64,000 nucleotides of DNA from Bacilli bacterium (GCA_900772095.1 CAAGQJ010000030.1:1-64000); one strand, 5' to 3'; counted from the stretch's first letter, positions 38,478 to 48,121 are shown. The notes: generated by a model from the sequence alone, not told the origin. Numbers and translations: made by a program.

Positions 38478-38505
38478 TAATATCTAGTGCCAATTGGTGA
38501 TATTA
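38478..38505 (+). promoter_or_regulatory. Leader hairpin before rpsB
   Basis: TAATATC (38478-38484) pairs with GATATTA (38499-38505), with a CCAATTGG palindrome (38490-38497) in the loop. No T run follows, so it is not a terminator. It may be a binding site for autoregulation by S2. Confidence 0.4.
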
Positions 38506-38546
38506 TTTAGAATTTAATAGAAGTAAAAACGAAGGAGGAATTAATT

Positions 38547-39539
38547 ATGACTAATATGTCAATAAATCAAAGATTATTAGAAGCAGGAGTACATTTTGGA
38601 CATCAAAAGAGAAGATGGAATCCTAAGATGAAAGAATATATTTATACATCAAGAGATGATATATATATAATAGATTTACAAAAGACTGCTAAATGTATTG
38701 AAGTTGCAAATGAAGAAATTAAGAAAATTGCAGAACAAGGTGGTACTTTCTTATTTGTAGGTACTAAGAAACAAGCACAAGAAGCTATGGAAGAAAGTGC
38801 TAAGAGAACTAATATGTTCTATGTAACTGAAAGATGGTTAGGTGGTACTTTAACTAATTTTAGAACTATTAGAGGTAGAATTAAGAAATTAGAAGAAATA
38901 GAAAAACAAGAAAAAGATGGTGTATTAGAATTATTACCTAAGAAAGAAGTTTATAAGATTAAAAAAGAATATGAAAAATTAAATAAAAACTTATGTGGTA
39001 TAAGAGATATGAAAAAAATTCCTAGTGCACTTATCATTGTTGACCCAAGAATAGAAGAAACTGCAATAAAGGAAGCTAAAAAGTTAAAAATTCCAGTATT
39101 TGGTATTGTTGATACTAATTGTGACCCAGATATGGTTGATTATGTAATTCCTGCAAATGATGACGCAGTAAGAGCTGTTAAACTTGTAATAGGTTTACTT
39201 GCTAATACAATTGCAGAAGTTAATGGTAATGAAGTAATCAATTATATTACTGATTATAAAATGGATGAAGCAACTGAAGAGACAGAAACTTCTGAAAAGA
39301 AAGAATATAAAAAAGAATTTAAAAGAAATTTTAAAGATAAAAAACCAGTTAAAAAGGAAGAAAAAGAAGTAAGTAAGGAAGAGACTAAAGTATCTAAAAA
39401 AGAAGAACAAGTTAAAGAAGAACAACCTAAAAATTTAGAGGATTTAACTTTAACAGAACTTAAGTCTATGGCTAAGGAAAAAGAAATCAAAGGCTATAGT
39501 ACTATGAAAAAAGCTGAATTAATAGAAAGTTTAAGATAG
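38547..39539 (+). CDS. rpsB: 30S ribosomal protein S2 with an extra C-terminal Rho_N/SAP-like domain
   Basis: Residues 1-235 are a normal S2 ([64 protein letters not shown]). S2 usually ends near 230-260 residues; this one has 330. A charged linker (about 240-295) leads to a domain at 296-330 with [14 protein letters not shown] and [10 protein letters not shown]. It is 19 of 35 residues identical, by hand alignment, to the tail of L20 just upstream. S2 binds last at the 30S back near the mRNA exit, so the tail could reach the mRNA or S1 region. The rpsB-tsf pair is standard. Confidence 0.95.
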   Translation: MTNMSINQRLLEAGVHFGHQKRRWNPKMKEYIYTSRDDIYIIDLQKTAKCIEVANEEIKKIAEQGGTFLFVGTKKQAQEAMEESAKRTNMFYVTERWLGGTLTNFRTIRGRIKKLEEIEKQEKDGVLELLPKKEVYKIKKEYEKLNKNLCGIRDMKKIPSALIIVDPRIEETAIKEAKKLKIPVFGIVDTNCDPDMVDYVIPANDDAVRAVKLVIGLLANTIAEVNGNEVINYITDYKMDEATEETETSEKKEYKKEFKRNFKDKKPVKKEEKEVSKEETKVSKKEEQVKEEQPKNLEDLTLTELKSMAKEKEIKGYSTMKKAELIESLR

Positions 39540-39549
39540 GAGATTTTAT

Positions 39550-40428
39550 ATGTTTAGTGCTCAAAATGTTAAGGAATTAAGAGATAAAACTGGTGCAGGT
39601 ATGATGGACTGCAAAAAAGCTTTAGAAGCTACTAATGGTAATATGGAAGAAGCTATTACTTGGCTTCGTGAAAAGGGTATTTCTAAGGCTCAAAAGAAGG
39701 CTGAAAGAATTGCTGCTGAAGGTATGAGTGAGGCTATCTCATGTGATAATACTGCAGTTATAGTAGAAGTTAATTGTGAGACTGATTTTGTTGCTAGAAA
39801 TGAAGAGTTTAAAAATTTAGTTCACAATATAGCTAAATCATTACTTGATAGTGATGTAAATACTGTTTCTGATGCTAATGATGTTATGTTAGATGGTGAT
39901 AATGTAACAATTGGAGATGCAGTTGTAGCATTTACTGCTAAGATAGGGGAAAAAATTAGTTTTAGAAGATTTGATATTGTTACTAAAAATGATGATGAAG
40001 AATTTGGAATTTATTCACATATGGGTGGAAGAATAACATCTTTAGTAGTTTTAAAGGGTAATAATAGAGATGTTGCAAAAGATGTTGCTATGCATGTTGC
40101 TGCTATGAAACCACTTTATTTAGATAGTAATAGTGTTGATAAAGAAGCATTATCAAAAGAAAGAGAAATTTATAAAGAACAAGCTATTAATGAAGGCAAG
40201 AGTGTAGATATAGCGGAAAAAATGGTTGAAGGACGTATAAAGAAGTATTATAAAGAAGTATGTTTAGTTGAACAACCATTTATAAAAGATTCTGGTGTTT
40301 CTGTTGGTACTTATGCTAAGAATAATGGAATGGAAATCGTAAGTATGTTAAGATATGAAGTAGGTGAAGGTATCGAAAAGAGAAATGATAACTTTGCTGA
40401 AGAAGTAATGAATCAAATTAATGGTTAG
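39550..40428 (+). CDS. tsf: Elongation factor Ts
   Basis: EF-Ts exchanges GDP for GTP on EF-Tu. The 292 residues include RDKTGAGMMDCKKALEATNG, ITWLREKGISKAQKKA and the EF-Tu-contact motif TDFVARNEEF. It lies ten bases after rpsB. Confidence 0.97.
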   Translation: MFSAQNVKELRDKTGAGMMDCKKALEATNGNMEEAITWLREKGISKAQKKAERIAAEGMSEAISCDNTAVIVEVNCETDFVARNEEFKNLVHNIAKSLLDSDVNTVSDANDVMLDGDNVTIGDAVVAFTAKIGEKISFRRFDIVTKNDDEEFGIYSHMGGRITSLVVLKGNNRDVAKDVAMHVAAMKPLYLDSNSVDKEALSKEREIYKEQAINEGKSVDIAEKMVEGRIKKYYKEVCLVEQPFIKDSGVSVGTYAKNNGMEIVSMLRYEVGEGIEKRNDNFAEEVMNQING

Positions 40429-40436
40429 TGTTTATG

Positions 40437-40467
40437 AAGACATCATATAATAGTGATGTCTTTTTTA
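40437..40467 (+). terminator. Terminator of rpsB-tsf
   Basis: AAGACATCA pairs with TGATGTCTT around eight bases and runs into a T tract. Confidence 0.9.
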
Positions 40468-40525
40468 TTTTGTAAAGTAGTTCACATTTTTTAAAAAATG
40501 CTTGATATATAATGATTTTGACGGC

Positions 40526-40762
40526 ATGAGAATAGAAGGTCAAGGTTCTAATTATGACGATGCTTTATTTACAAATTATAAGGATATTCTTAATTTACTA
40601 ATGTTTCGTAGAAATAGTATAATAACCGCCGGTCTTCCAGATATGGATAAATTGAATGGGGTGTTAGAAGGTATTAGTGGGCTTAAAAGTGATTTATTAT
40701 TGACAATAAAATTTTGGTTTTATATAATTATGTTGGAGTATTATAATGGGGTGAATTTATGA
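40526..40762 (+). CDS. Unknown small protein, first gene of an unknown operon
   Basis: About 78 residues starting MRIEGQGSNYDDALF and ending in a hydrophobic stretch (FWFYIIMLEYYNGV). I recognise no family. The start is uncertain: a TTG at 40502 is in frame, but TATAAT at 40508-40513 lies between them, which would make the ATG form nearly leaderless. Its stop overlaps the next start as ATGA, so the two are translationally coupled. Confidence 0.5.
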   Translation: MRIEGQGSNYDDALFTNYKDILNLLMFRRNSIITAGLPDMDKLNGVLEGISGLKSDLLLTIKFWFYIIMLEYYNGVNL

Positions 40763-41301
40763 ATAATGATGATTATTTTAATAACGGATTAATATTTAAA
40801 GAGTTAAAATTTATCGATGATAATGATTATTTAAAGAGATTATATAAAATATATTTGTTAGTTAATAATTTTGTTGATGGTGAAGGTTCTTTAGTTAAAC
40901 TTAACGATATTGAAGATTATATTTTTACTGTTAATGGGAAAGTACTTAGTCAGAAAGAAAGAATTGAACTTGAATTTAATGAAATATTAGATAAATATGA
41001 TGAAGTTAATCCTGTTAAGCAGAAGGAAGTAGAGTTTTATATTGAGGTTATTCGTTCTTCATTAAGTGATGGTTTAAATGAGAAGAATATTTTATATGTT
41101 AAAAAGATTATTGCTCTTGTTAAGTGTATGTTAGGGTTAAATACTGGTTTTTTATATCCTGGGTATTTAGTGTTTAAAGAGAAAATTAGAAATTTAAATA
41201 TGAATAAGTATTTAAAAAATGTTAAATATCTTGTTAATGAAGATAATGAAAAAAAGAAACAACTTTATAAAAAGCATCTTGTTGATGAAGATAAATTATA
41301 A
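40759..41301 (+). CDS. Unknown 180-residue protein, unknown operon gene 2
   Basis: A soluble, acidic, mostly helical protein with no cysteines in a metal pattern, no signal peptide and no motif I know. GGGGTG precedes the ATG, which overlaps the previous stop. It has a central ECTF-free helical block and a lysine-rich end (DNEKKKQLYKKHL). Function unknown. Confidence 0.6.
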   Translation: MNNDDYFNNGLIFKELKFIDDNDYLKRLYKIYLLVNNFVDGEGSLVKLNDIEDYIFTVNGKVLSQKERIELEFNEILDKYDEVNPVKQKEVEFYIEVIRSSLSDGLNEKNILYVKKIIALVKCMLGLNTGFLYPGYLVFKEKIRNLNMNKYLKNVKYLVNEDNEKKKQLYKKHLVDEDKL

Positions 41302-41318
41302 AGCATTAAGGAGGCTTT

Positions 41319-43010
41319 ATGGAAGAAATATTTGATGTACTAAATAAGAAATTAGATAGAATTAATGAAAAAATTAGTGTTCTTAATGATAAATCTTTTT
41401 ATAAAGAAGTTGAAAAGGCTTTAAAAGAATTTCCGAATATTGATATTGAACTAATTAATAGAATTTTAAGTAAAAAATATGATAGTGGTGTTGTTTTGGA
41501 GAAAGTGAAACAATTTGAAAATGTTTTGTCTTTTGATATTAAATATATTAAAAGTCAGAGAAATACTGGTGGAGTTTCTGAGACTATGTTAAAGTTTTTA
41601 TCTGATATTGAATCTGATATTAACGAGGTGTTTATTAATTTAAAGAAAGAACAAGATTTATTTGCTAGTTATATTGAAAGTAAGCGTAATATTTTGTTAT
41701 TAAAGGAGTACTTAAATGAATTTTTATCTAATGATGAAAGTGTTTTATCATTTAATTTAGAAAAAATTTATAAGTTATTAGATTCTGTTGATATTGATAT
41801 TAGTGATAAAGTTAATATTGCTAAACTTATTTGTAAGAAAATTATTGACGTTAAGTCTAGAAATGTTGTTATTGATGAAGAAAATGTTATAGAGGTAGAT
41901 GCTGTTAATGATGTTTCTGATAGTTTAGATGATGTAGATGTTGTTTCTCATGTTGAATCAAAAAGGGAAGTTGTACTTGCAGAGTTGCAAAGTATAACTG
42001 ATGAAAAAAATGATACTGGTAGAGAGGAGCTTAATGAATTAGTTAGGAAACTTAATAATATAATAAAAGATAATGAAAATTATATTTTTGAATTTTATAA
42101 TCAATTAAATAAGGTGCATATTGATAGGGATAAAGTTAAGAATAATTTTGATAATTTAGAAATTTTACTTGGTGTTAATAAAGAGTATGTTGAGTTTATT
42201 AGGTCTTTTTATGATCTTATTGAGTGGAGTAAGTATCCTTTTGAAGAGGAGAGCGACGTTTTAGGGGTTATTTCTTCAATAAAAAATGATATTGAAATAT
42301 TTAATGATAATAAAGCTTCATATTTACTTACTGTTCCAAGGGAGACAGGTGTTTCATTTGATGAATTTGTTAGTGATTCTCATAATATTTTATTATTTTT
42401 GAAAGATAAAGATGGTAAATTTATTATGGATTCTACTCTTTTAAGTGGAACATCTAAGGAAATTGATGGGAAGAATAAGGGGTTTGAGGGAGTAATTAAT
42501 ATTTTTACTCAAATGCCTTATATTGCTGATAATACTGCTGATTTTATTGATAGTCGTTATAATGGTTCTGATAAAGATAAAGCAGGTGGTAAAGTGGGTA
42601 TTGTTTATAGGAATGCGCCTAAAGGACCTGATAGAGAGAAATTAGAGGATAAAGAATTTGGGAAGGCTTATAAAAAATTTAGACCTAATTATTATTCTAG
42701 AATTGGTTATATAGTTTTACCTATTGCTATGGAAAATAGAAAAAAGATTGCTGTTAGATTTGGAAATGATAAATTGCTTCATAGTACAACAATTGTATTA
42801 TTTACTGGTGTAATATATACTAGTAGTAATCATAATGAGTATTCTTTATTTAATGAAATATTAGATAATAATAGAGAAAGTGTAAGAAAAATTAAAGCTT
42901 TATTTGCAGATCCAAATACGAGTGAAGAACTACTTTATAGTATTGTTTGTGAAGGTATGAGTTATGCTTATGAGTATATTAAGGCAAGTAATGAAAGTGT
43001 AAGGGGGTAA
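41319..43010 (+). CDS. Unknown 563-residue protein, unknown operon gene 3
   Basis: The N-terminal 330 residues are helical, with coiled-coil-like heptads and an acidic low-complexity patch near 190-225 (NDVSDSLDDVDVVSH). The C-terminal 230 residues look like a separate mixed alpha/beta domain with FLKDKDGKFIMDSTLLSG, YRNAPKGPDREKLEDKE and KKIAVRFGNDKLLHST; I cannot assign it. A strong AAGGAGG precedes the start. No membrane segment is present. Coupling to its neighbours suggests a complex. Confidence 0.65.
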   Translation: MEEIFDVLNKKLDRINEKISVLNDKSFYKEVEKALKEFPNIDIELINRILSKKYDSGVVLEKVKQFENVLSFDIKYIKSQRNTGGVSETMLKFLSDIESDINEVFINLKKEQDLFASYIESKRNILLLKEYLNEFLSNDESVLSFNLEKIYKLLDSVDIDISDKVNIAKLICKKIIDVKSRNVVIDEENVIEVDAVNDVSDSLDDVDVVSHVESKREVVLAELQSITDEKNDTGREELNELVRKLNNIIKDNENYIFEFYNQLNKVHIDRDKVKNNFDNLEILLGVNKEYVEFIRSFYDLIEWSKYPFEEESDVLGVISSIKNDIEIFNDNKASYLLTVPRETGVSFDEFVSDSHNILLFLKDKDGKFIMDSTLLSGTSKEIDGKNKGFEGVINIFTQMPYIADNTADFIDSRYNGSDKDKAGGKVGIVYRNAPKGPDREKLEDKEFGKAYKKFRPNYYSRIGYIVLPIAMENRKKIAVRFGNDKLLHSTTIVLFTGVIYTSSNHNEYSLFNEILDNNRESVRKIKALFADPNTSEELLYSIVCEGMSYAYEYIKASNESVRG

Positions 43011-43014
43011 TAAT

Positions 43015-44775
43015 ATGACTTATAGTGATAAATTAAAAGAATTAATAAGTAATAAGATTAATATTATTAAGAAGGAAAATGAGAAGGCTTTAGATATAGA
43101 TAATCTTATTTTATCTATTGATGAATCTATAAATGATAATTCTAAGATAGTTAATTTAGATTTTGATAAGTTATATAATTATGTTGATATTTCTCTTGAC
43201 GAAAAGAAACTCGTTTCGTATTATGTTAAGATAAAAAGAGATGGAATTTGGGAATTAGGGCAAAGTGATTATGATAGATTAAATGTTATTCTTCTTAATA
43301 TTAAGGATAATTTGTCTTCTTATAAGGATTGGTTAATTAGGAATAATAATAGTTTGCTTGAATTTTGTGAGAATCTTTTGTTGAAGGTTGATAATTTTTC
43401 TTTTGATAGCGATGATATTGATTTTATAGTTGAACTTGTTAGTAATGGTGATATTGATTTATATGAGTTTATGAAGAATTTATCTTTTGAAGCTATTAGT
43501 CGTGGAAATATTATTGTTAATGTAGATAGTAATGATGAATTAGAAAATGTTTCTAGTGTAGTTAGTAAACTTAACCCAAAGGATTTAATTGAATTATTTA
43601 ATAAATATAATATAAATTATAATATGTTTGATGATGAGTGTAAAAATAAAATTCAAGATAATGGTAATCTTTCTAATATTGAGAAGATTTTAGAAGTATT
43701 TAATAATAAAAAAATTAATATAACTCCATATATTGAAGATTTTGGTAAGCAACTTGCAAGCATTTTTGTATTTTCTAATGAAAGATGTGTTAATAATGTT
43801 TTTAATGTTGTAAGTGATAAAATTAATATTAATGAATATTTTGGGTCTTTATTAAAAATTCCTTCAATTTTTGTTCCTCGTAAAAGAAGAGAAATTAAAA
43901 ATGATGATGGTGGTGATTTTGGTAAACTGGATGGTGAAGTAGGTCATAATGAAGATTTTGTTAAGAATTTTACTTTATTATCTGGCTTAGGAGTTAATAT
44001 CAAGGATGCTTTGAAAAAATGTTCTTTTATATTTGATTTATCTAATTATCATATAAATATGGCTATTAATCAAATTAAGTTATATGAACCACAAAGTGAT
44101 AAGTTAGTTATTTTACCTCGAATTCTTAAAAAATTAACATCTTTACAAGGTATTCCTGGAGATGGACTTGATGTGTTTATAGAGCAAGGTTGTTTAGATT
44201 ATGTTCTTAGTCATCCATCTAGATTGTATTTAGGTAATTCACTTCATATAGCATATAAGTTATATTATGCAAGATCTAAAGGTGTTCCTATTTCAGAAAT
44301 GTTTAATAGTAAAGGATTTAAATATTCTTTGTGTAATTATGAAGATATGAATAGTACTAATGGTAGTGAAATTATTAAACAATATAAGCCTTTAAATGAG
44401 AATTTTAAACTTTATGATGAAGCAATTGTACGTTCTGAAAATGATGATATTAGTTTGGTTAATGGTGCATATTCTTATGTTATTAAGGCTTTAGATAATT
44501 GTTTTTTTGATCCTAGTGCAGATATTTATACTTATAAAATTAATGGTATTATAATATCTAGAATTAAAGTGCTTAGATTTTTAAATACTTTAATAGATAA
44601 AGAGTTTGATATTAATGAAGATTTATTACTTTATGTAATTACTAAAAATAGTATATTAAATGAAGAAGAATATAATAAGATAAGAGATACTTTAAGTTCT
44701 GTTGGTATTATGAAGAAAATTGATGAAGAAAAAAAGTTGTTTATTAGTTCATCAAATTCTGATAGGAGGAGATAG
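43015..44775 (+). CDS. Unknown 586-residue protein, unknown operon gene 4
   Basis: The protein is soluble and largely helical. A loop rich in charge (RKRREIKNDDGGDFGKLDGE, about 296-315) separates an N-terminal half from a C-terminal half that holds the better ordered patches FTLLSGLGVNIKDALKKCS and LVILPRILKKLTSLQG. The latter region has a flavour of repeated helical hairpins. I recognise no family. It starts four bases after gene 3. Confidence 0.65.
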   Translation: MTYSDKLKELISNKINIIKKENEKALDIDNLILSIDESINDNSKIVNLDFDKLYNYVDISLDEKKLVSYYVKIKRDGIWELGQSDYDRLNVILLNIKDNLSSYKDWLIRNNNSLLEFCENLLLKVDNFSFDSDDIDFIVELVSNGDIDLYEFMKNLSFEAISRGNIIVNVDSNDELENVSSVVSKLNPKDLIELFNKYNINYNMFDDECKNKIQDNGNLSNIEKILEVFNNKKINITPYIEDFGKQLASIFVFSNERCVNNVFNVVSDKININEYFGSLLKIPSIFVPRKRREIKNDDGGDFGKLDGEVGHNEDFVKNFTLLSGLGVNIKDALKKCSFIFDLSNYHINMAINQIKLYEPQSDKLVILPRILKKLTSLQGIPGDGLDVFIEQGCLDYVLSHPSRLYLGNSLHIAYKLYYARSKGVPISEMFNSKGFKYSLCNYEDMNSTNGSEIIKQYKPLNENFKLYDEAIVRSENDDISLVNGAYSYVIKALDNCFFDPSADIYTYKINGIIISRIKVLRFLNTLIDKEFDINEDLLLYVITKNSILNEEEYNKIRDTLSSVGIMKKIDEEKKLFISSSNSDRRR

Positions 44776-44776
44776 G

Positions 44777-45064
44777 ATGCTTTCGTTTTTGAATAATTAT
44801 TTTACTTATGATGATGTAGAGGGCATTAAAAATAGTTTAAGTGATAATGTAATATTTAATTTAGATTGTAATGAGAAAAATGTTATTAAGATTATTGAAC
44901 TTTTAAATAGTTTAAATATTAATATTATTAAGGAATTAATTATTAATTATTATTATTTATTTCTTAATACTTATGATGAAGTAAGGAATATGTTTTCTGG
45001 TATAAGTTCTGAAGATGTTAATAATATTAATTATGATGTTAGTTATATAGAGAAATTTTTGTAG
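44777..45064 (+). CDS. Unknown 95-residue protein, unknown operon gene 5
   Basis: The ATG at 44777 directly follows the previous stop and has AGGAGGA at 44764-44770; the frame is open further upstream but inside gene 4. The peptide is acidic and asparagine-rich with no recognised motif. A terminator overlaps its end, closing the operon. Confidence 0.55.
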   Translation: MLSFLNNYFTYDDVEGIKNSLSDNVIFNLDCNEKNVIKIIELLNSLNINIIKELIINYYYLFLNTYDEVRNMFSGISSEDVNNINYDVSYIEKFL

Positions 45065-45084
45065 GGGGAAATTCTCTATTTTTC
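45047..45084 (+). terminator. Terminator of the unknown operon
   Basis: ATAGAGAA (45047-45054) pairs with TTCTCTAT (45072-45079) and is followed by T residues. Confidence 0.75.
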
Positions 45085-45137
45085 TTTTATTTTATGTTTT
45101 TTAATAGTATAATATATGTAAGGAGAGATTGATATTT

Positions 45138-45683
45138 ATGGATAATGATTTTTTAGGTATTGCAAAGGATAAAATGGATAAAGCTATTTCAAATTTGCAA
45201 GATAGATTTTCTACTGTTAGAGCAGGGCGCGCTAATCCTAGTATGCTTGATGGGGTTATGGTTTCTTATTATGGAGCATTAACACCAATTAAGCAACTTG
45301 CTACTATTTCTGTTCCTGAGGCTAGACAACTTAATATTAAGCCTTTTGATAGAACTGTATTGGGTGCGATAGAGAAGGCAATTTTTGAGGCTAATTTGGG
45401 GGTTACTCCTAATAATAATGGTGAAGCTGTATTTATTACGATACCACCTTTAACTGAGGAAAGAAGGCGTGATTTGGTTAAACAAATTAAGGAATATGCC
45501 GAAGAGGGAAGAATTGCAATACGTAATATTAGGCGTGATGTAATTGAAGATATTAAGGGTGCTAAACTTCCTCAGGATGAAGAAAAGGGTATTATTGATA
45601 GTCTTCAAGATATTGTTAATGATTATAATAAATTAGTAGAAGATTTAATAAAAGAAAAGGAAAAAGATTTGATGGAAATATGA
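45138..45683 (+). CDS. frr: Ribosome recycling factor
   Basis: RRF splits post-termination ribosomes with EF-G. The 181 residues contain the family blocks FSTVRAGRANPSMLDGV, VSYYGALTPIKQLATISVPE, EERRRDLVKQIKEYAEEGRI and RNIRRDVIEDIK. The usual upstream neighbour pyrH is missing; the unknown operon stands in its place between tsf and frr. ATG 45138 follows AAGGAGAG. Confidence 0.96.
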   Translation: MDNDFLGIAKDKMDKAISNLQDRFSTVRAGRANPSMLDGVMVSYYGALTPIKQLATISVPEARQLNIKPFDRTVLGAIEKAIFEANLGVTPNNNGEAVFITIPPLTEERRRDLVKQIKEYAEEGRIAIRNIRRDVIEDIKGAKLPQDEEKGIIDSLQDIVNDYNKLVEDLIKEKEKDLMEI

Positions 45684-45700
45684 TTTATTCATATTTTTTC
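45676..45700 (+). terminator. Terminator of frr
   Basis: AAATATGA pairs with TCATATTT around TTTAT, overlaps the stop codon and runs into T residues. Confidence 0.75.
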
Positions 45701-45704
45701 TTTA

Positions 45705-45713
45705 TGATATAAT
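45705..45713 (+). promoter_or_regulatory. Extended -10 promoter of dinB
   Basis: TGA precedes TATAAT at 45708-45713. The dinB start lies about 15 bases further on, so the leader is very short. Confidence 0.45.
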
Positions 45714-45728
45714 ATATATGTGATGTAT

Positions 45729-46907
45729 ATGGAAAGAATAATATTACATATAGATGTTAATAATGCTTTTTTATCTTGGACTGCTGTAGATATGCTAAAT
45801 AATGGGTCTTTAATTGATATTAGAAAGATACCTAGCGTAATATGTGGTTCTAAGGAGAATAGAACTGGTATTGTGCTTGCTAAGAGTATGCCTGCTAAGA
45901 AAATGGGAGTAGTTAGTGCTGAAGTGCTTTATCTTGCTTTTAGAAAGTGTCCTAATCTTAAAACATATCCTCCTAATTATAGTTTATATGAGAAAATGAG
46001 TAATAGTTTATTTGATTTTCTTAGGACTTATACTCCTGATATAGAAATTGCTTCAATTGATGAGTGTTATATGGATTATGGTAAGGTTAAGAATTTATAT
46101 GGAGATGAAGTTAAGTTTGCTTATAAGTTAAAGGATGAGATAAAGAATAAGTTTGGTTTTACAGTTAATATAGGTGTTGCTAATAATAAACTTTGTTCTA
46201 AAATGGCTTCTGATTTTGAAAAACCAGATAAAGTTCACACTTTATACATGAATGAAATTGAAACTAAAATGTGGCCTTTACCTATTTCTTTTTTATTTGG
46301 AATAGGTAAACAGACTAGTGATAAGCTTATAAAGCTTGGTATTAAAACAGTTAAGGATTTGGCTCTTTATGATAGGTATAAGTTATCTAAGTATTTTAAA
46401 AATACTTATAGTGATTTAATTAATCGTGCTAATGGGATAGATGATTCTGTAGTTGATGGTACTTTGGTTGCACCTAAGGGTATAAGTAATGAAGTTACTT
46501 TAAAGAGTGATATATCTAATAAGAAGGATTTATTACCTTATTTAATGTTTCTATCTGAAAAGACTTCTAAGAGACTTAGGGATGAGGGAAAGTATGCTTC
46601 GGTAATTTGTTTAATATTAAAAGATTGTTATTTTAAGAGGAAAAATCATCAAAAAAAGATTAAAAATCCTACTAATTTAGTTAAGGATATATATGATACT
46701 TCTCTTTTATTACTTGATGAGATGTGGGATGATACACCGGTTAGACTTATAGGGATAAGATTAGATAATTTAACAGATTCTTATAATTATCAAACTTCTT
46801 TGTTTGATACTAATAGTAGGAAAGAGGAAGAAGATATTGATAGGTTGTTAGATAGTATAAATAAGAAATATGGTCATAGTGTAATAAAAAAAGGGGAGTT
46901 TAAGTAA
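45729..46907 (+). CDS. dinB: Y-family DNA polymerase (DinB/Pol IV)
   Basis: This is a translesion DNA polymerase. Catalytic carboxylates are visible in HIDVNNAFLSW (D9) and SIDECYMDY; the helix-hairpin-helix thumb (PISFLFGIGKQTSDKLIKLG) and little-finger domain follow. The C-terminus lacks an obvious clamp-binding peptide except QTSLFD at about residues 357-362, which fits a QxxLF beta-clamp motif. Starts at 45720 (GTG), 45723 and 45729 are all in frame with weak binding sites; I use 45729. Confidence 0.92.
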   Translation: MERIILHIDVNNAFLSWTAVDMLNNGSLIDIRKIPSVICGSKENRTGIVLAKSMPAKKMGVVSAEVLYLAFRKCPNLKTYPPNYSLYEKMSNSLFDFLRTYTPDIEIASIDECYMDYGKVKNLYGDEVKFAYKLKDEIKNKFGFTVNIGVANNKLCSKMASDFEKPDKVHTLYMNEIETKMWPLPISFLFGIGKQTSDKLIKLGIKTVKDLALYDRYKLSKYFKNTYSDLINRANGIDDSVVDGTLVAPKGISNEVTLKSDISNKKDLLPYLMFLSEKTSKRLRDEGKYASVICLILKDCYFKRKNHQKKIKNPTNLVKDIYDTSLLLLDEMWDDTPVRLIGIRLDNLTDSYNYQTSLFDTNSRKEEEDIDRLLDSINKKYGHSVIKKGEFK

Positions 46908-46939
46908 TTTTTGTGTTATTATTATAAGTGGAGGATAGT

Positions 46940-48121
46940 ATGAAGAAGAGTGTTAAAGATTTTGATGTTAAAGATAAAGTAGTAATTTTAAGATGTGATT
47001 TAAATGTTCCTATAAAGGATGGTGTTATAAGTGATGATACACGTATTAGGGCTAGTTTAGAAACTATTAATTATTTGCTTAGTAATGGTTCTAAAGTAGT
47101 TATTTTATCTCATTTGGGTAAAGTTAAGAGTTTAGAGGATAAGGAAAAGTATAGTTTAAGTGTTGTTTATGATAGATTAAATGAGTTATTGCCTGATAAG
47201 ATAAAGTTTGTTCCTTATACTTCTAGTGATAGAATAAAGGAAGAAATAAATAAGATGAAGAATGGTACTGGTATATTACTTGAGAATACTAGATTTGAAG
47301 ATTTAAATGGTAAGAGAGAAAGTTCGTGTGATGATAATCTTTCTAAGTACTGGGCTAGTTTAGGTGATATATTTATTAATGATGCTTTTGGTACACTTCA
47401 TAGAAAGCATGCTTCTAATTATGGTATATCTAGTTATTTGCCTTCTGGAGTTGGTTTTTTGGTTTTAAATGAACTTAATAATTTAGATAAATTGGATAAT
47501 CCAGTTAGACCTTTTGGAGTTATTATGGGAGGTGCTAAAGTTAGTGATAAGCTTTCAGTTATTAATTCATTAATAGATAAAGTTGATTATCTTTTTATTG
47601 GAGGTGCAATGGCTTTTACTTTTTTGAAGGCAAAGGGTTATGATATAGGTAAATCATTATGTGAGGATGAACAGTTAGATTATTGTAATAGTTTACTTAA
47701 TAATTATGGCGATAAAATAATATTACCTAGTGATTTTTATGGTTCAAATAGTTTTTCGGATGACACAGAAATTAGTTATAGAAAAATAGGTGAATTTGAT
47801 GATAATTTTATGGGACTTGATATTGGAACTGATACAATTAAATTATTTGAGGAAAAACTTAAGAGTGTTAAAACTTTGTTTTGGAATGGTCCTTTAGGAG
47901 TATATGAGTTTAGTCATTATAGGAATGGTACTAAGAAAATTATGGAGTATGTTTCTAAAAATATAGATTTTACTATACTTGGTGGTGGTGATATAGTTTC
48001 ATGTGTTAATGAGTTTGGTTTTTCTTCAAAGTTTTCATTTATATCAACTGGTGGTGGTGCTAGTTTATGTTATATAGTGGATAAAAATTTACCGGGTTTG
48101 GTTAATATAGAGAGTAGGTAG
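46940..48121 (+). CDS. pgk: Phosphoglycerate kinase
   Basis: Pgk makes ATP from 1,3-bisphosphoglycerate. The 393 residues show RCDLNVPIKDGVI, SHLGKVKS, NDAFGTLHRKHAS, FGVIMGGAKVSDKLSVI and GGGDIVSCVNEFG, including the usual substrate and nucleotide residues. ATG 46940 follows GTGGAGG. It is two bases upstream of tpiA. Confidence 0.97.
   Translation: MKKSVKDFDVKDKVVILRCDLNVPIKDGVISDDTRIRASLETINYLLSNGSKVVILSHLGKVKSLEDKEKYSLSVVYDRLNELLPDKIKFVPYTSSDRIKEEINKMKNGTGILLENTRFEDLNGKRESSCDDNLSKYWASLGDIFINDAFGTLHRKHASNYGISSYLPSGVGFLVLNELNNLDKLDNPVRPFGVIMGGAKVSDKLSVINSLIDKVDYLFIGGAMAFTFLKAKGYDIGKSLCEDEQLDYCNSLLNNYGDKIILPSDFYGSNSFSDDTEISYRKIGEFDDNFMGLDIGTDTIKLFEEKLKSVKTLFWNGPLGVYEFSHYRNGTKKIMEYVSKNIDFTILGGGDIVSCVNEFGFSSKFSFISTGGGASLCYIVDKNLPGLVNIESR

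Noticed and set aside
40502..40525. TTG at 40502 as the start of the first gene of the unknown operon
   Set aside because: It lies upstream of and overlaps a TATAAT element and has no binding site; the ATG at 40526 is preferred, though the call is weak.
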